A stretch of 64,000 nucleotides of DNA from CAIVVT01 sp963838205 (GCA_963838205.1 CAWIQF010000012.1:62001-126000); one strand, 5' to 3'; shown: positions 37,247-46,735, numbered from the stretch's first letter. Notes: generated by a model from the sequence alone, not told the origin. Numbers and translations are program-made.

Positions 37247-38209
37247 ATGAGCAGATTCCGAAGTGGCTGGATTCCGCCAATCGTTGCGGCATGTGTCATT
37301 GTGGCGACCGGTCCGGCGCGTGGACAGACCGCGGCCGGCGCGGAGGCAGCTAAGAAGGCGGCCGCCGCGCCGTCCGGGTACGCGGGAGCGGAAGCCTGTG
37401 CCGGATGTCACGAGGACATCAGCCAGGCATTCACTAAAAACCCGCATTTCAGTCTCGACAAAAACAAGCGCTGGGCGGGCAAGGCGTGCGAGGCCTGCCA
37501 CGGCCCGGGCGCGAAACACGCCGATTCGACCTCGGCGGACGATATTGTCAATCCGCTGCGGCTGACCGCGTCGAAGGCGGATGCCATCTGCCTTTCCTGT
37601 CACCGCAACCAGCCGACGCAGGTCGGGCGGCTCGAGAGCGGGCACGCCCGCAGCGCCATCGCCTGCACGTCGTGCCACGACATGCACAAGCCGGGCGCGG
37701 AAAGCTCGTTCGCCCGGCTCAAGCGCAACGACCGCATCACCCAACTCTGCAGCAGCTGCCACCGCGACATCGCGGCCGCGTTCCTCAAGCCGCATCATCA
37801 CAAGGTGCCGGAGGGCGCCATGACCTGCACGTCATGCCACAATCCGCACGCCAGTTTCATGAGCCGCAACCTGCGCATGGCCAGCACCGGCGCGGAGCCG
37901 GGCTGCCTGAATTGCCACAGCGACAAACGCGGACCGTTTGTCTACGACCATGCGCCGGTGCGCAACGAACCGTGCACGACCTGCCATGAGCCGCACGGCT
38001 CGGTGAACCCGCGCATGCTGACGCGCCAGGAAGTGTACATCGTCTGCCTGGAGTGCCACTCGAACCTGGGCGTGCCGGCGTCCAACAGCGGCACGCTCGG
38101 CAGCACGCCGCCGGCGTTCCACAACATGGCCGTGCCGCGCTACCGCAACTGCACCACGTGCCACGTAAAAGTACACGGTTCCAACGCCGACAGGGGGCTG
38201 CTGCGATGA
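37247..38209 (+). CDS. DmsE/MtrA-type decaheme cytochrome c
   Basis: 320 residues from the ATG at 37247 (GGGGAG upstream). Signal peptide (PIVAACVIVATGPARG), then ten CXXCH motifs evenly spread over the chain (CAGCH, CEACH, CLSCH, CTSCH, CSSCH, CTSCH, CLNCH, CTTCH, CLECH, CTTCH). Length and even spacing match MtrA/DmsE periplasmic cytochromes, which insert into the MtrB porin and carry electrons across the outer membrane. It starts 76 bases after the OmcA-like gene and overlaps the MtrB-like gene by 4 bases (ATGA). Confidence 0.92.
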   Translation: MSRFRSGWIPPIVAACVIVATGPARGQTAAGAEAAKKAAAAPSGYAGAEACAGCHEDISQAFTKNPHFSLDKNKRWAGKACEACHGPGAKHADSTSADDIVNPLRLTASKADAICLSCHRNQPTQVGRLESGHARSAIACTSCHDMHKPGAESSFARLKRNDRITQLCSSCHRDIAAAFLKPHHHKVPEGAMTCTSCHNPHASFMSRNLRMASTGAEPGCLNCHSDKRGPFVYDHAPVRNEPCTTCHEPHGSVNPRMLTRQEVYIVCLECHSNLGVPASNSGTLGSTPPAFHNMAVPRYRNCTTCHVKVHGSNADRGLLR

Positions 38210-40320
38210 AGCGACTGGCTCTGCTGCTGACATTGAGTGTGGCGCTCGCCTGCGCCCAGGATACGCCCGCGGACACGACCAAGAAGACCGATCCCGCCGC
38301 GGCCCAGACAGAGAAGAAGGCCGACGCGCCGCCCGATTCGACCGCCGGGCAGAACAACCCGGCCCCGGCCGATGCCAAGGTGGATGCGAGCGCAGCCGCG
38401 CCGGTCGCCTCCGCGGCCGATGCGGCGGCGCCGGCCAAAGAAAAGGCGCTCGAAGGCACCATCGACCTGGGCGCGCGCTGGGTTTCGCCGGTCAGCGGCG
38501 ACATGGGCACCTACCGCAGCATCGTCAACTTGGCGTCGGGCCTGCGGTTGGTCAACCTGGACCTGAAATACGATCCGTCGGGCCCGGAGAAAAAACTGGC
38601 CGACAGCGTCCTGCTGCAACTGCACGACATCGGCGACCCCTACAACTCGGCGCGGCTGGACATGAAAAAGAACCGGATTTACGAGTTCCGGGGCAGCTAT
38701 TCCAACATCGCGTATTACAACAATCTGCCCTCGTACGCCAACCCGACCATGGCAACCACGGCCGCGTTCCTCGACCAGCAGGCTTACGATACCCAGGTGC
38801 GTAACTTCTCGAACGAACTGGTTCTGTTCCCGGGCTACTGGTTCCAGCCCTACATCGCCTACGAGCGCAATACGCAGTTCGGCACGGGGATCAGCGACCT
38901 GGTGGAATCGACGCAGAACAACTACCCGCTGGTGAACCTGGTGCGCTGGGGCCAGAACACGTTCCGCGGCGGCGTGCGCATCGAACTGCACAAATTCCAC
39001 GCCACGTTCGAGGAGGGCGCAACCTCATTCAAGGACGACGAGGGCCTGTACTCCAACGGTCCCAGCATCGGCGACCGGACGTCGCCCTACCTGGGCCAGA
39101 CGCTTTCCCTGAACGACGCCTGGGAAGCCTACTACATCCGCGGCGACGGCAAATTCACCAAAGGCTTCGCAACCTACAGCCCGGCCTCCTGGGCCGACCT
39201 CTACGGACAGATCTACTACTCAGATCCGCACACGTCGTCGAACTTGAACCAACTGGCGCAGGGCAACATTCCGGGCGTGCCGCCCGATCTCGCCTTCTAC
39301 GCGACGGAGTTCGATCAGGTGTACGGCAGCGCCGACATGCCGCGGACTTCGGGCTCGCTATCGGGCGAGTTCCGTTTCTTCAACCGCATCCGCGTGCGCG
39401 AAATCTTCGACACGGACGAATTCCACAGCGATGGCACGGCCACGCTGGCGGAGCTGTTTTATGCCGCGTCGGGCATCGTCAACCCGCTCAATTCGACCGA
39501 CGTGACGCGCTTTGAAGTGATTCAGAAAAGTGAGCAGACCGAGGCGCTGGTGGACCTTACCAAGCGCTTGATGGTGCGCGCCGGATTCCGCTACGAGTGG
39601 GGCGATTCGCTGATGGGCGCGGGTCTGACCAGCCTGATCACATCGCCGTACGAAACGGGCCAGCTCAAACGCCATGTCGGTCTGGCGGGCCTGCAGTTCC
39701 GTCCCACGCAGAAGTTGACGCTAAACGCCGACTACGAACAGTCCAACGGCGTGAAGACGTTTTACCGGACCGGGCTGCAGGACTACCTGAAACTGCGCGC
39801 GCTGGCGCGCATCACGCTGCCTTGGAACCTCTACCTGAACCTGAGCGAGAACTACCTGAACAACAAGAACCCCGACCCCAGTTCGCAGGCTACCTTTCGT
39901 TCCGATGTCGAATCGGCCAGCCTGCAGTGGATGCCGGCCGGCTCCAAGCGCGTCAGCCTGATCGCCGATTACACCCATTCGGAGATCCGGTCCGACATCA
40001 GCTACCTGGTGCTGTTCCCGTACTCGACCGATCTGTCGCTGTACGTGGATAATGCCAACACGGGTTCGCTCATGGCCGAGTTCACGCTGCCCGGCAAAGG
40101 CGCGGTTGTGCCGAAGATCAGCTTTGGCGGATCGTTCGTCACCACCGCGGGGAGCCGGCCATCGAAGTACTATCAACCTCTGGCCAAACTGTTGATCCCG
40201 ATTACGCCGCACGTGCATCTGTACGCGGAGTGGCAGTGGTACGAGCTGAACCAGCCATTTTATTTGTATGAAGGCTTCCGCGCCCACACGATTCTGTCGG
40301 GAGTCCGGTTCCTCATGTAA
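38206..40320 (+). CDS. mtrB: MtrB/PioB-family outer-membrane porin
   Basis: 704 residues beginning at the ATG overlapping the previous stop. A signal peptide (ALLLTLSVALACA) and a low-complexity Ala/Asp/Lys/Pro linker of about 60 residues precede a large beta-barrel with many alternating strands, ending in a strand (HTILSGVRFLM). The family forms the sheath around the MtrA cytochrome. The N-terminal CXXC pair reported in Shewanella MtrB is not seen here. Translational coupling to the MtrA-type gene supports joint assembly. The gene is followed 27 bases later by a tetraheme cytochrome. Confidence 0.88.
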   Translation: MKRLALLLTLSVALACAQDTPADTTKKTDPAAAQTEKKADAPPDSTAGQNNPAPADAKVDASAAAPVASAADAAAPAKEKALEGTIDLGARWVSPVSGDMGTYRSIVNLASGLRLVNLDLKYDPSGPEKKLADSVLLQLHDIGDPYNSARLDMKKNRIYEFRGSYSNIAYYNNLPSYANPTMATTAAFLDQQAYDTQVRNFSNELVLFPGYWFQPYIAYERNTQFGTGISDLVESTQNNYPLVNLVRWGQNTFRGGVRIELHKFHATFEEGATSFKDDEGLYSNGPSIGDRTSPYLGQTLSLNDAWEAYYIRGDGKFTKGFATYSPASWADLYGQIYYSDPHTSSNLNQLAQGNIPGVPPDLAFYATEFDQVYGSADMPRTSGSLSGEFRFFNRIRVREIFDTDEFHSDGTATLAELFYAASGIVNPLNSTDVTRFEVIQKSEQTEALVDLTKRLMVRAGFRYEWGDSLMGAGLTSLITSPYETGQLKRHVGLAGLQFRPTQKLTLNADYEQSNGVKTFYRTGLQDYLKLRALARITLPWNLYLNLSENYLNNKNPDPSSQATFRSDVESASLQWMPAGSKRVSLIADYTHSEIRSDISYLVLFPYSTDLSLYVDNANTGSLMAEFTLPGKGAVVPKISFGGSFVTTAGSRPSKYYQPLAKLLIPITPHVHLYAEWQWYELNQPFYLYEGFRAHTILSGVRFLM

Positions 40321-40347
40321 TCCGTCCGCAAGCAGGCAACCAGCGCC

Positions 40348-41433
40348 ATGATTGTCAAAATTTTCGTCGGATTCGCGGCTGCCGCCCTGGCGACGGCCGC
40401 GCCTTCTCTGTATGGGGACGCCGAGCGCGGCGCGGCCCTGTTTCAATCCAAGAACTGCGTCACCTGCCATAGCATCAACGGGCAGGGCGCGAAGACGGCG
40501 CCGGACCTGGGCAAACGCGGCGCCGAGGAATTCAGCCCGACTTCACTGGCGGCGATGTTGTGGAACCACGCGCCGCGCATGTGGGGCGCGCTGTCCAAAG
40601 CGTCCACCAAAGTCGAACTGAGTGCCCAGGACAGCGCCGACCTGTTTGCCTATTTCTACGCCGCCCGCTACATGGACCCCGCGGGCGACGCGGGCCGCGG
40701 CAAGCGGCTGTTCTCGGCCAAGCGCTGCATTGTCTGCCACTCCCTCGAAGGCACCGATGCCGAAGGCGTCAAGTCCGGCCTGCAATGGGAGTCGCTGGCG
40801 GATCCGATCGAGTTGTCGCGGCTGATGTGGAACCACGCCCCGGTGATGCGCGAGGCGATGGCGAAGAAGGGACTCGAGCCTCCGACGCTGACGGCTACGG
40901 AAATGAACGACATCCTCGTTTATCTTCGTTCGCAGCCGCAGGCCCGGGGCAACAAGCCGGTCTTCCAGCCCGCCTCGGCGGAGACCGGGGCAATGCTGTT
41001 CCAGATCAAAGGCTGCGCCGACTGCCACAAGGGCGCCCGCAGCCTGGACAAGCTTGCCAGCTTCGGCTCGGTGAGCGAAGTGGCCGCCGCCATGTGGAAC
41101 CACGCTGGCGCGATGAAGCAGTCCGGCGAACTGCGTCCCGAGGAGATGAAGCGCCTCACCGGCTACGTCTGGTCGCTACGCTTCGCCTCCGAAAGCGGCG
41201 ACACGGCGCGCGGGGCCAAGGTGTTCGCAACCAAGGGCTGCGTCTCGTGCCACACCAACGGCCCCGGGCCGAAGATCGCGGGGTTGGTGCCCGACTCTTA
41301 CACGCTGATCGCGTCGCTGACCCAGCACGCCCCGCGTATGATGCAGAAGCTGGAGTCCACCAAGCAGGCCTGGCCCACTTTGAAGGATGCCGAGATGCGG
41401 GATCTGCTGGCCTACCTGAGATCGGGCCAGTAG
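40348..41433 (+). CDS. Tetraheme cytochrome c built of four repeated single-heme domains
   Basis: 361 residues with a signal peptide (FVGFAAAALATAAPSLYG). Four cytochrome-c domains of about 85 residues each carry one CXXCH (CVTCH, CIVCH, CADCH, CVSCH) and, about 40 residues later, a conserved block (MLWNHAPRM, MWNHAPVM, MWNHAGAM, TQHAPRM) that supplies the likely axial Met. This internal fourfold repeat is a fusion of class I domains and not a multiheme DmsE/OmcA fold. Being last in the porin-cytochrome operon, it is a plausible periplasmic electron shuttle from the inner membrane to the MtrA-type protein. Confidence 0.85.
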   Translation: MIVKIFVGFAAAALATAAPSLYGDAERGAALFQSKNCVTCHSINGQGAKTAPDLGKRGAEEFSPTSLAAMLWNHAPRMWGALSKASTKVELSAQDSADLFAYFYAARYMDPAGDAGRGKRLFSAKRCIVCHSLEGTDAEGVKSGLQWESLADPIELSRLMWNHAPVMREAMAKKGLEPPTLTATEMNDILVYLRSQPQARGNKPVFQPASAETGAMLFQIKGCADCHKGARSLDKLASFGSVSEVAAAMWNHAGAMKQSGELRPEEMKRLTGYVWSLRFASESGDTARGAKVFATKGCVSCHTNGPGPKIAGLVPDSYTLIASLTQHAPRMMQKLESTKQAWPTLKDAEMRDLLAYLRSGQ

Positions 41434-41576
41434 GGCGCCGCACGCGCTACTCGAGACTCACGCGCCCCAGCCCTGCCAGGGAACGCCCTCCAGACGCAGC
41501 TTTCAGTTTTCACGCACGTCCGGGGGCCGAGACCTGGTTCGACGGCTGCGTCCAAACGCCCGCTCCGGTTGACCGC

Positions 41577-41987
41577 TCAGGCGCCGGCCGCTGGGTCGCC
41601 AACGACATCCACCGCGATCTCGGCCGGAATCTGCAGCGTGTTCTTCACGAGGCATTTCTCGACGGAGAGCTTCACGCCGGCCTGATGCTCCGCCTCGTTC
41701 ACGCCCGGCGTCTCCACCGTCACCGTGAACCGCGCCAGCCGTGGAGGCTTCTGCGCTTTCTGCGCCGTCACCTTGATCCGCAGCCCCGCCGCCGGCAGAC
41801 CCTGTTTGTTCAGATACTCGGCGGCATAATAGCCGGCGCAGGTTCCAACCGCGGCTAGCAGTAACTCCGGCGGCGTCATGCCTTCGTCAAACCCGTTGTT
41901 GGAATGCGGCTGATCCGAGTAAATCTTATGTCCGCGCGCTTCGGCCTCGAATTGCACGCCGCCCAGATACGTCACCGTGAGTTCCAT
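41577..41987 (-). CDS. OsmC-family peroxiredoxin-like protein
   Basis: 136 residues starting MELTVTYLGGVQFEAEARGH. OsmC/Ohr-like proteins reduce organic hydroperoxides through two cysteines; here they are in AAVGTCAGYYAAEYL and SVEKCLVKNTL. The TPPELLLAAVGTCAGYY stretch is diagnostic. Its place between cytochrome genes suggests oxidative protection but the strand is opposite, so it is separately transcribed. Confidence 0.9.
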   Translation of the reverse strand: MELTVTYLGGVQFEAEARGHKIYSDQPHSNNGFDEGMTPPELLLAAVGTCAGYYAAEYLNKQGLPAAGLRIKVTAQKAQKPPRLARFTVTVETPGVNEAEHQAGVKLSVEKCLVKNTLQIPAEIAVDVVGDPAAGA

Positions 41988-42200
41988 GTGGTCTCCCTAC
42001 TTCAGTGTGATGCACTCCGGCGCGCGCCGTGACGCGTCACCACTCGCGCCGGCCCTGGCCGGCCCCGCACCCCACCCGTGGGCCCGAACCGCGGCGTCGC
42101 TCCACTGCACTATCGCTCGCGCCCTTGACGCCGGGTCCCGCCTTGGCTGTAGGATGATTGAAACGCTTTGTCGGTAGGCGTCCGGGCTTCCCCTGCGGCC

Positions 42201-42374
42201 ATGTCTCTATCCCATGTCGCACTAAAGAATCTCTTGCGCCGCAGGCACAGGACCGCCCTCACGCTGCGCGGCGGTGCCATGGGCATCGTCACCCCCGCAG
42301 TCCGCACCACCATGCGCGCCTCCCTCAACGCGCCCGCGCGATTCGGCCCGGATCACTGGAGCGATCTCCGATGA
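42201..42374 (+). pseudogene. N-terminal remnant of an FtsX/MacB-type ABC permease
   Basis: The frame from the ATG at 42201 starts MSLSHVALKNLLRRRHRTAL followed by TLRGGAMGIVT, the usual beginning of MacB/FtsX-like permeases (LKNLLRRKGRT...GVAMGI). About 30 residues match before the frame turns to unrelated sequence ending at 42374. The rest of the permease is gone. Its stop overlaps the ATG of the following hydrolase, probably by chance. Confidence 0.55.
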
Positions 42375-43390
42375 TGCTCGCCGCTTGGATCGCCGTTGCG
42401 CTGGCTGCCCTCGTACTGGCGGGCTGGTTCTACCAGCGGCTCGGCTTGCGGCGCGATGCGCTGCGGTTCCCTCCTCCCGGTCAGAGCTTCGACATCGGCG
42501 GCCGGCGGTTGCACTTGTATGCGCTGGGCTCGGGCGATCCGGCTGTGATTCTGGAGGCCGGCATCTCGGCCACGAGCCTCAACTGGCGTCACATCCAGCA
42601 CGCCGTCTCGGGCTTTACGCGCGCCGTGGCGTATGATCGCGGCGGCCTCGGTTGGAGCGATCCCTGCCTCACTCCGCGCACGCCATCCGATATCGCCCGC
42701 GAGCTGCGCACCCTGCTCCGCGCCGCCGCCATCGAGCCGCCCTACGTGCTGGTCGGCCATTCCTTCGGTGCGCTCGTCGTGCGCCGTTACGCACTGTTGT
42801 ATCCGGAGGAAGTGGCCGGGGTCGTGCTCGTGGACCCTTTGCAGCCCGGGGAGTGGGCTCCTCTCACGCCCAAGCAGCAGCGCATGCTGACCATCGGCCT
42901 GCGGCTCTGCCGGCGCGGCGCAATGCTCGCCCATATCGGTCTGGTGCGTCTGGCCGTGGCCTCGTTCAAGGCCGGTTCCTGCCTGCTGCCCGCGACCCTC
43001 GACAAAACCGTCGGCGTCCGTGGCACAAGTGTCATGAACCGCCTCATCGGCGAGATCGCCAAAATGCCGCGCGAGGTCTGGCCCATCGTCACGGCCCACT
43101 GGAGCGATCCCAAATCCTTCCACGGCATCGCCGCCCACCTCGAGGCTCTGCCGGCCGGCGCCGGCGAAATGCTCGACGCCCCTCCGCTCCAGGCCGTGCC
43201 CGTCACCGTGCTCACCGCCGGGCGCAACGGACCCGTCTCCATCGATTCAATCCGCGCGGTTTCTGAAGATGCGCGCCACATCGTCGCGCATGACAGCGGC
43301 CATTGGATCCACCTCGACCAGCCCGATCTCGTGATCGATGCCGTGCGCCAGGTCGTGGACCAGGCGCGTCTAGTGGACAGCCGCGCTTGA
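42371..43390 (+). CDS. Membrane-anchored alpha/beta-fold hydrolase
   Basis: 339 residues. An N-terminal anchor (LAAWIAVALAALVLAGWFY) is followed by an alpha/beta hydrolase: oxyanion region ILEAGISATSLNW, nucleophile elbow VGHSFGALV (catalytic Ser) and the late His in DSGHWIHLDQPDLV. The Asp is probably in or near LVDPLQPGEW-type or the later acidic loop and is not assigned. It likely hydrolyses an ester or similar bond at the membrane. No pathway context. A permease remnant lies immediately upstream. Confidence 0.8.
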   Translation: MMLAAWIAVALAALVLAGWFYQRLGLRRDALRFPPPGQSFDIGGRRLHLYALGSGDPAVILEAGISATSLNWRHIQHAVSGFTRAVAYDRGGLGWSDPCLTPRTPSDIARELRTLLRAAAIEPPYVLVGHSFGALVVRRYALLYPEEVAGVVLVDPLQPGEWAPLTPKQQRMLTIGLRLCRRGAMLAHIGLVRLAVASFKAGSCLLPATLDKTVGVRGTSVMNRLIGEIAKMPREVWPIVTAHWSDPKSFHGIAAHLEALPAGAGEMLDAPPLQAVPVTVLTAGRNGPVSIDSIRAVSEDARHIVAHDSGHWIHLDQPDLVIDAVRQVVDQARLVDSRA

Positions 43391-43422
43391 GCTGAGTGGA
43401 CACCCCGTCCGCGCGCCCGGCC

Positions 43423-43884
43423 TCACCACTCCGGGATGCGCGACGCCGCTTCGGCGCACAGCGTCTCCAGCAGCGCCCGGCGCTCCAGCGTCAGCTCCGG
43501 CTTTTCCAGACCGCTCCCAAACTCCTCCACCGCCTCCGGCCAGCGCTCGCCCCGCAGCAGCACCAGGCCCAGCAGCAGGTGCGGCTCGGGCGAATCCGGC
43601 GCCAGACGGATCGCTTCGTGGCACCACGTCTCTACCGCCCGCAGGTCCCGAAAGGCGAATGCCAGCCACGCCATCTCGAGCGCCGTCGGTCCGTCCTCCC
43701 GTCCGCGCGCAACCTCTTCTTCCAGGCTCCGGTACGCCAGATCGAACCGCCCTTCGATCATCTGACGCACGGCCTCGCCGCGCTCGACTCTGCTCCCCGC
43801 CGCGCTGAACTCGTCGTTGTCGCAGATCGCGCACACAAGCTCCGAATCCGGGCGCGGCAGCAGACACAGGCTACAGGTCTTCAT
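43423..43884 (-). CDS. Zinc-ribbon plus TPR-like protein
   Basis: 153 residues. Begins with a four-cysteine zinc ribbon (CSLCLLPRPDSELVCAICDND), then about 110 residues of helical TPR-like pairs (DLAYRSLEEEVARG, TALEMAWLAFAFRDLRAVET, PHLLLGLVLLRGERWPEAVE). The combination suggests a small scaffold protein; no enzyme motif was seen. It is divergent from cydA, whose start lies about 110 bases away. Confidence 0.65.
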   Translation of the reverse strand: MKTCSLCLLPRPDSELVCAICDNDEFSAAGSRVERGEAVRQMIEGRFDLAYRSLEEEVARGREDGPTALEMAWLAFAFRDLRAVETWCHEAIRLAPDSPEPHLLLGLVLLRGERWPEAVEEFGSGLEKPELTLERRALLETLCAEAASRIPEW

Positions 43885-43997
43885 GGCGTGTGCTCAATTA
43901 TTCCGGGTGCTATGCTTGCCAGTCTCCGAAATTCTTGTGCCACCCGGCAACTCTTGCGATAGCATGTGAGTTTGTCATCCACATAAGAGGCTGCAAC

Positions 43998-45353
43998 ATG
44001 GATACCGCACTCGCGCTGCACCGCTTTCATTTTGCCTTCACGATCACTTTCCACTACCTGTTCGTGCAACTCACTTTGGGGCTCGGCTTCCTGATCTTCG
44101 TCCTGAAAACTATGGCGCTGATCAAGAAGGACGAGCACTACAACGATTGCGCGCGCTTCTGGGCCCGCATCTTCGCCGTCAATTTCGCTCTTGGCGTCGT
44201 CACCGGCATCCCGATGGAGTTCCAGTTCGGCACCAACTGGTCGCGCTTTTCCCGCGACGCCGGCGCCGTCATCGGCCAGACCCTCGCCATGGAGGGCCTC
44301 TACACCTTCTTCCTCGAGAGCACCTTCCTCGGCTTCCTGCTCTATGGCGAGAAGATGCTCGGCCGCATCGGCCACTGGGGCGCCTCCGCGGCCGTCTGGA
44401 TCGGCTCCTGGATGTCCGCTTATCTGATCGTCGCCACCGACGCCTGGATGCAGCGCCCGGTTGGGTATCACCTGGACGCCTCGGGCAAAATCCTGCTCGA
44501 CAGTTGGTGGATGCTGGTTTTCAATAACTGGGCCTTCTGGCAATGCACCCACGCCATCCTCGGCGGCATCGTCACCGCCAGCTTCGTCCTGGCCGGCATC
44601 GGGGCTTTCTATCTCAGTCTGAAAAAGGATCTGCCCTACGCCCGGACTTTCCTCCGCGTGGGCGTCATCGCCGGCCTGGCCAGTGCTGTTTTCGTCGCCT
44701 TCCCAAGCGGCGATCAGCAGGGCCGCCTCGTGGCGCGCCATCAACCCGTGGCTCTGTCCGCCATGGAGGGCCATTTCACCACCGGACCCTCTTCGCCCGT
44801 GGCCATCCTCGGCCAGCCCGACGTCGATCAACGCCGCCTCGACAACCCCTTCGTTCTCCCCGGCGCCTTGAGCTTCCTGGTCTACGGCAACTGGAGCCAG
44901 GCCGTCACCGGCCTCGCCGATTATCCCCGCTCGAGCTGGCCCGACAACATCCCCCTGCTCTACTACAGCTTCCACATCATGGTCGGCCTGGGCACGCTCT
45001 TCATCCTGCTGATGGCCCTCTCCACGCTGCAGCTCTGGCGCGGCCGGCTCTTTGAAACCAAGCTGCTGTTGTGGGCGCTGATGCTTTTCATGCCGCTGCC
45101 CTACGTCGCCAACACGGCCGGCTGGATGACCGCTGAATTGGGACGCCAGCCCTGGCTGATCTACGGCCTGATGCGCACCGCCGCCGGCATTTCGCCCCAC
45201 GTTTCCAGCGGCAACACCCTCTTCACGCTGCTCGGCTTCATGGGCATTTACACCATTCTGTTCATGCTCGGCCTGTTCCTGATCTGGCGCATCCTCGACC
45301 AGGGTCCGCAATTCGTCGCCCCACCCCAGTCCGCGCCCGGAGCGGCGGACTGA
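43998..45353 (+). CDS. cydA: Cytochrome bd ubiquinol oxidase subunit I
   Basis: 451 residues, within the usual range. CydA holds hemes b558, b595 and d and reduces O2 to water with quinol electrons at high affinity. Conserved parts: His19 in TITFHYLF, the QCTHAILGG His, GWMTAELGRQPW near the end, and the FQFGTNWSRFS region of helix III. The periplasmic Q-loop is short, as in cyanide-insensitive/short-Q-loop types. It is followed 49 bases later by cydB. The earlier in-frame start at 43890 is rejected because it would add a non-homologous leader. Confidence 0.96.
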   Translation: MDTALALHRFHFAFTITFHYLFVQLTLGLGFLIFVLKTMALIKKDEHYNDCARFWARIFAVNFALGVVTGIPMEFQFGTNWSRFSRDAGAVIGQTLAMEGLYTFFLESTFLGFLLYGEKMLGRIGHWGASAAVWIGSWMSAYLIVATDAWMQRPVGYHLDASGKILLDSWWMLVFNNWAFWQCTHAILGGIVTASFVLAGIGAFYLSLKKDLPYARTFLRVGVIAGLASAVFVAFPSGDQQGRLVARHQPVALSAMEGHFTTGPSSPVAILGQPDVDQRRLDNPFVLPGALSFLVYGNWSQAVTGLADYPRSSWPDNIPLLYYSFHIMVGLGTLFILLMALSTLQLWRGRLFETKLLLWALMLFMPLPYVANTAGWMTAELGRQPWLIYGLMRTAAGISPHVSSGNTLFTLLGFMGIYTILFMLGLFLIWRILDQGPQFVAPPQSAPGAAD

Positions 45354-45402
45354 GGCCGCTCTCCGGCCCGCGGGAATTCTTACAGGAGGCTAATTCATCG
45401 CC

Positions 45403-46446
45403 ATGCTGCCCATCGTTTGGTTCTGCATCGTCGCCGTCATGGTTGCAATTTATTTCGTGCTGGACGGCTTTGACCTCGGCGCCGGCATCGTCCACCTCTG
45501 CGTCGCCCGCAACGACGAAGAGCGTCGCACGGTGATCAGCTCCATCGGGCCCGTCTGGGACGGCAACGAAGTCTGGCTGCTGGCCGGCGGCGGCGTGCTC
45601 TATTTCGCCTTCCCCGCCCTCTACGCCTCGTCCTTCAGCGGCTTCTATCTCCCGTTGATGATGGTGCTCTGGCTGCTCATCCTGCGCGGCGCCGCCATCG
45701 AGTTCCGCAACCACATTAAGAACGCGGTCTGGGTTCCCTTCTGGGATGTCGTCTTCTCCACGGCGAGCGCCCTGCTCGCCATCTTCTTCGGCGCGGCCCT
45801 CGGCAACGTCGTCCGCGGCGTTCCAATGGATGCTAACCACGAGTTCTTCCTGCCCCTGTGGACCAACTTCCAGCCCGGCCGCAATGCCGGCGTTCTCGAT
45901 TGGTACACCGTCCTGGTCGGCCTCTTTGCCTTCTTCACCCTGACCCTCCACGGCGCGCTGTGGATCAACCTGAAAACCGTCGGCGAACTGCAGGCGCGCG
46001 CCCGCCGCGTGGCCCGCCTGGCCTGGCTCGCCGTCGCCGCCCTGACCCTGGTCGTCACCGCCCTGAGCTTCGCGCTGCAGCCTAGCCTCAGCCGCAGCTT
46101 CTCCACAATGCCCGCCGGTTTCGTCTTCCCCACCCTCGCTCTGATCGGCCTGGTGGGCATATTGTTGTTCCTGACCCGCGCCGATGCGGCCAAAGCGTTC
46201 CTGGCCTCCTGCCTGTATATCATTGGCATGCTGACCAGCGTCGTTTTCGGCGTTTTCCCCAATGTCCTGCCGGCCAACTCCGACCCCCAGCTCAGCCTGA
46301 CCATCACCAACGCTTCGGCGCCTGAATTCGGCCTGCGCGTCGGCTTGATGTGGTTTGTGCCCGGCATCCTGCTCGCCGCCGCGTACTTCATCTTTCTCTA
46401 CCGCCGCTTCGCCGGCAAGGTCAGCCTGGAGGGTGGCGGCCACTAA
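45403..46446 (+). CDS. cydB: Cytochrome bd ubiquinol oxidase subunit II
   Basis: 347 residues, normal length. Starts PIVWFCIVAVMVAIYFVLDG then FDLGAGIVH, the CydB signature, with SSIGPVWDGNEVWLLAGGG and about nine hydrophobic helices. It forms a heterodimer with CydA in the inner membrane. ACAGGAGG lies upstream of the ATG. No cydX or cydCD genes are visible here; a short cydX could be missed. Downstream comes a repeat cluster. Confidence 0.96.
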   Translation: MLPIVWFCIVAVMVAIYFVLDGFDLGAGIVHLCVARNDEERRTVISSIGPVWDGNEVWLLAGGGVLYFAFPALYASSFSGFYLPLMMVLWLLILRGAAIEFRNHIKNAVWVPFWDVVFSTASALLAIFFGAALGNVVRGVPMDANHEFFLPLWTNFQPGRNAGVLDWYTVLVGLFAFFTLTLHGALWINLKTVGELQARARRVARLAWLAVAALTLVVTALSFALQPSLSRSFSTMPAGFVFPTLALIGLVGILLFLTRADAAKAFLASCLYIIGMLTSVVFGVFPNVLPANSDPQLSLTITNASAPEFGLRVGLMWFVPGILLAAAYFIFLYRRFAGKVSLEGGGH

Positions 46447-46507
46447 CTGCCCGCCGCGTAGACGTCGTTACCGGTCCGCAACTACGTCGCCACGCCGCGA
46501 TTCTTAC

Positions 46508-46655
46508 CGAGCAGCGATGTTGTGACTGAGCCGCGATTTTGTTTCTTAGCCGCGACTGTTAAGGAGCGGTCCGCGTGCCGCAACTGTGTTTCTGAGCCGC
46601 GACTCTGTTTCTGAGCCGCGACTCTGTTTCTGAGCCGCGACTGTCAAGGAGCGGT
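46508..46655. repeat. Cluster of GAGCCGCGACT repeats, with a 19-bp tandem core
   Basis: GAGCCGCGAC motifs occur six times between cydB and the next gene. From 46582 to 46641 a 19-base unit (ACTCTGTTTCTGAGCCGCG) is repeated three times. Two copies continue into ...AAGGAGCGGT, the full form of the repeat family that is also at 32431 and 50141. Confidence 0.85.
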
Positions 46656-46735
46656 TTCTTCGCCGCTCGGATGATTCACATGGAAGTACTGACGCCGGAT
46701 CGATGCATGCCGGGACCATGTTATGCTGACCTTAA

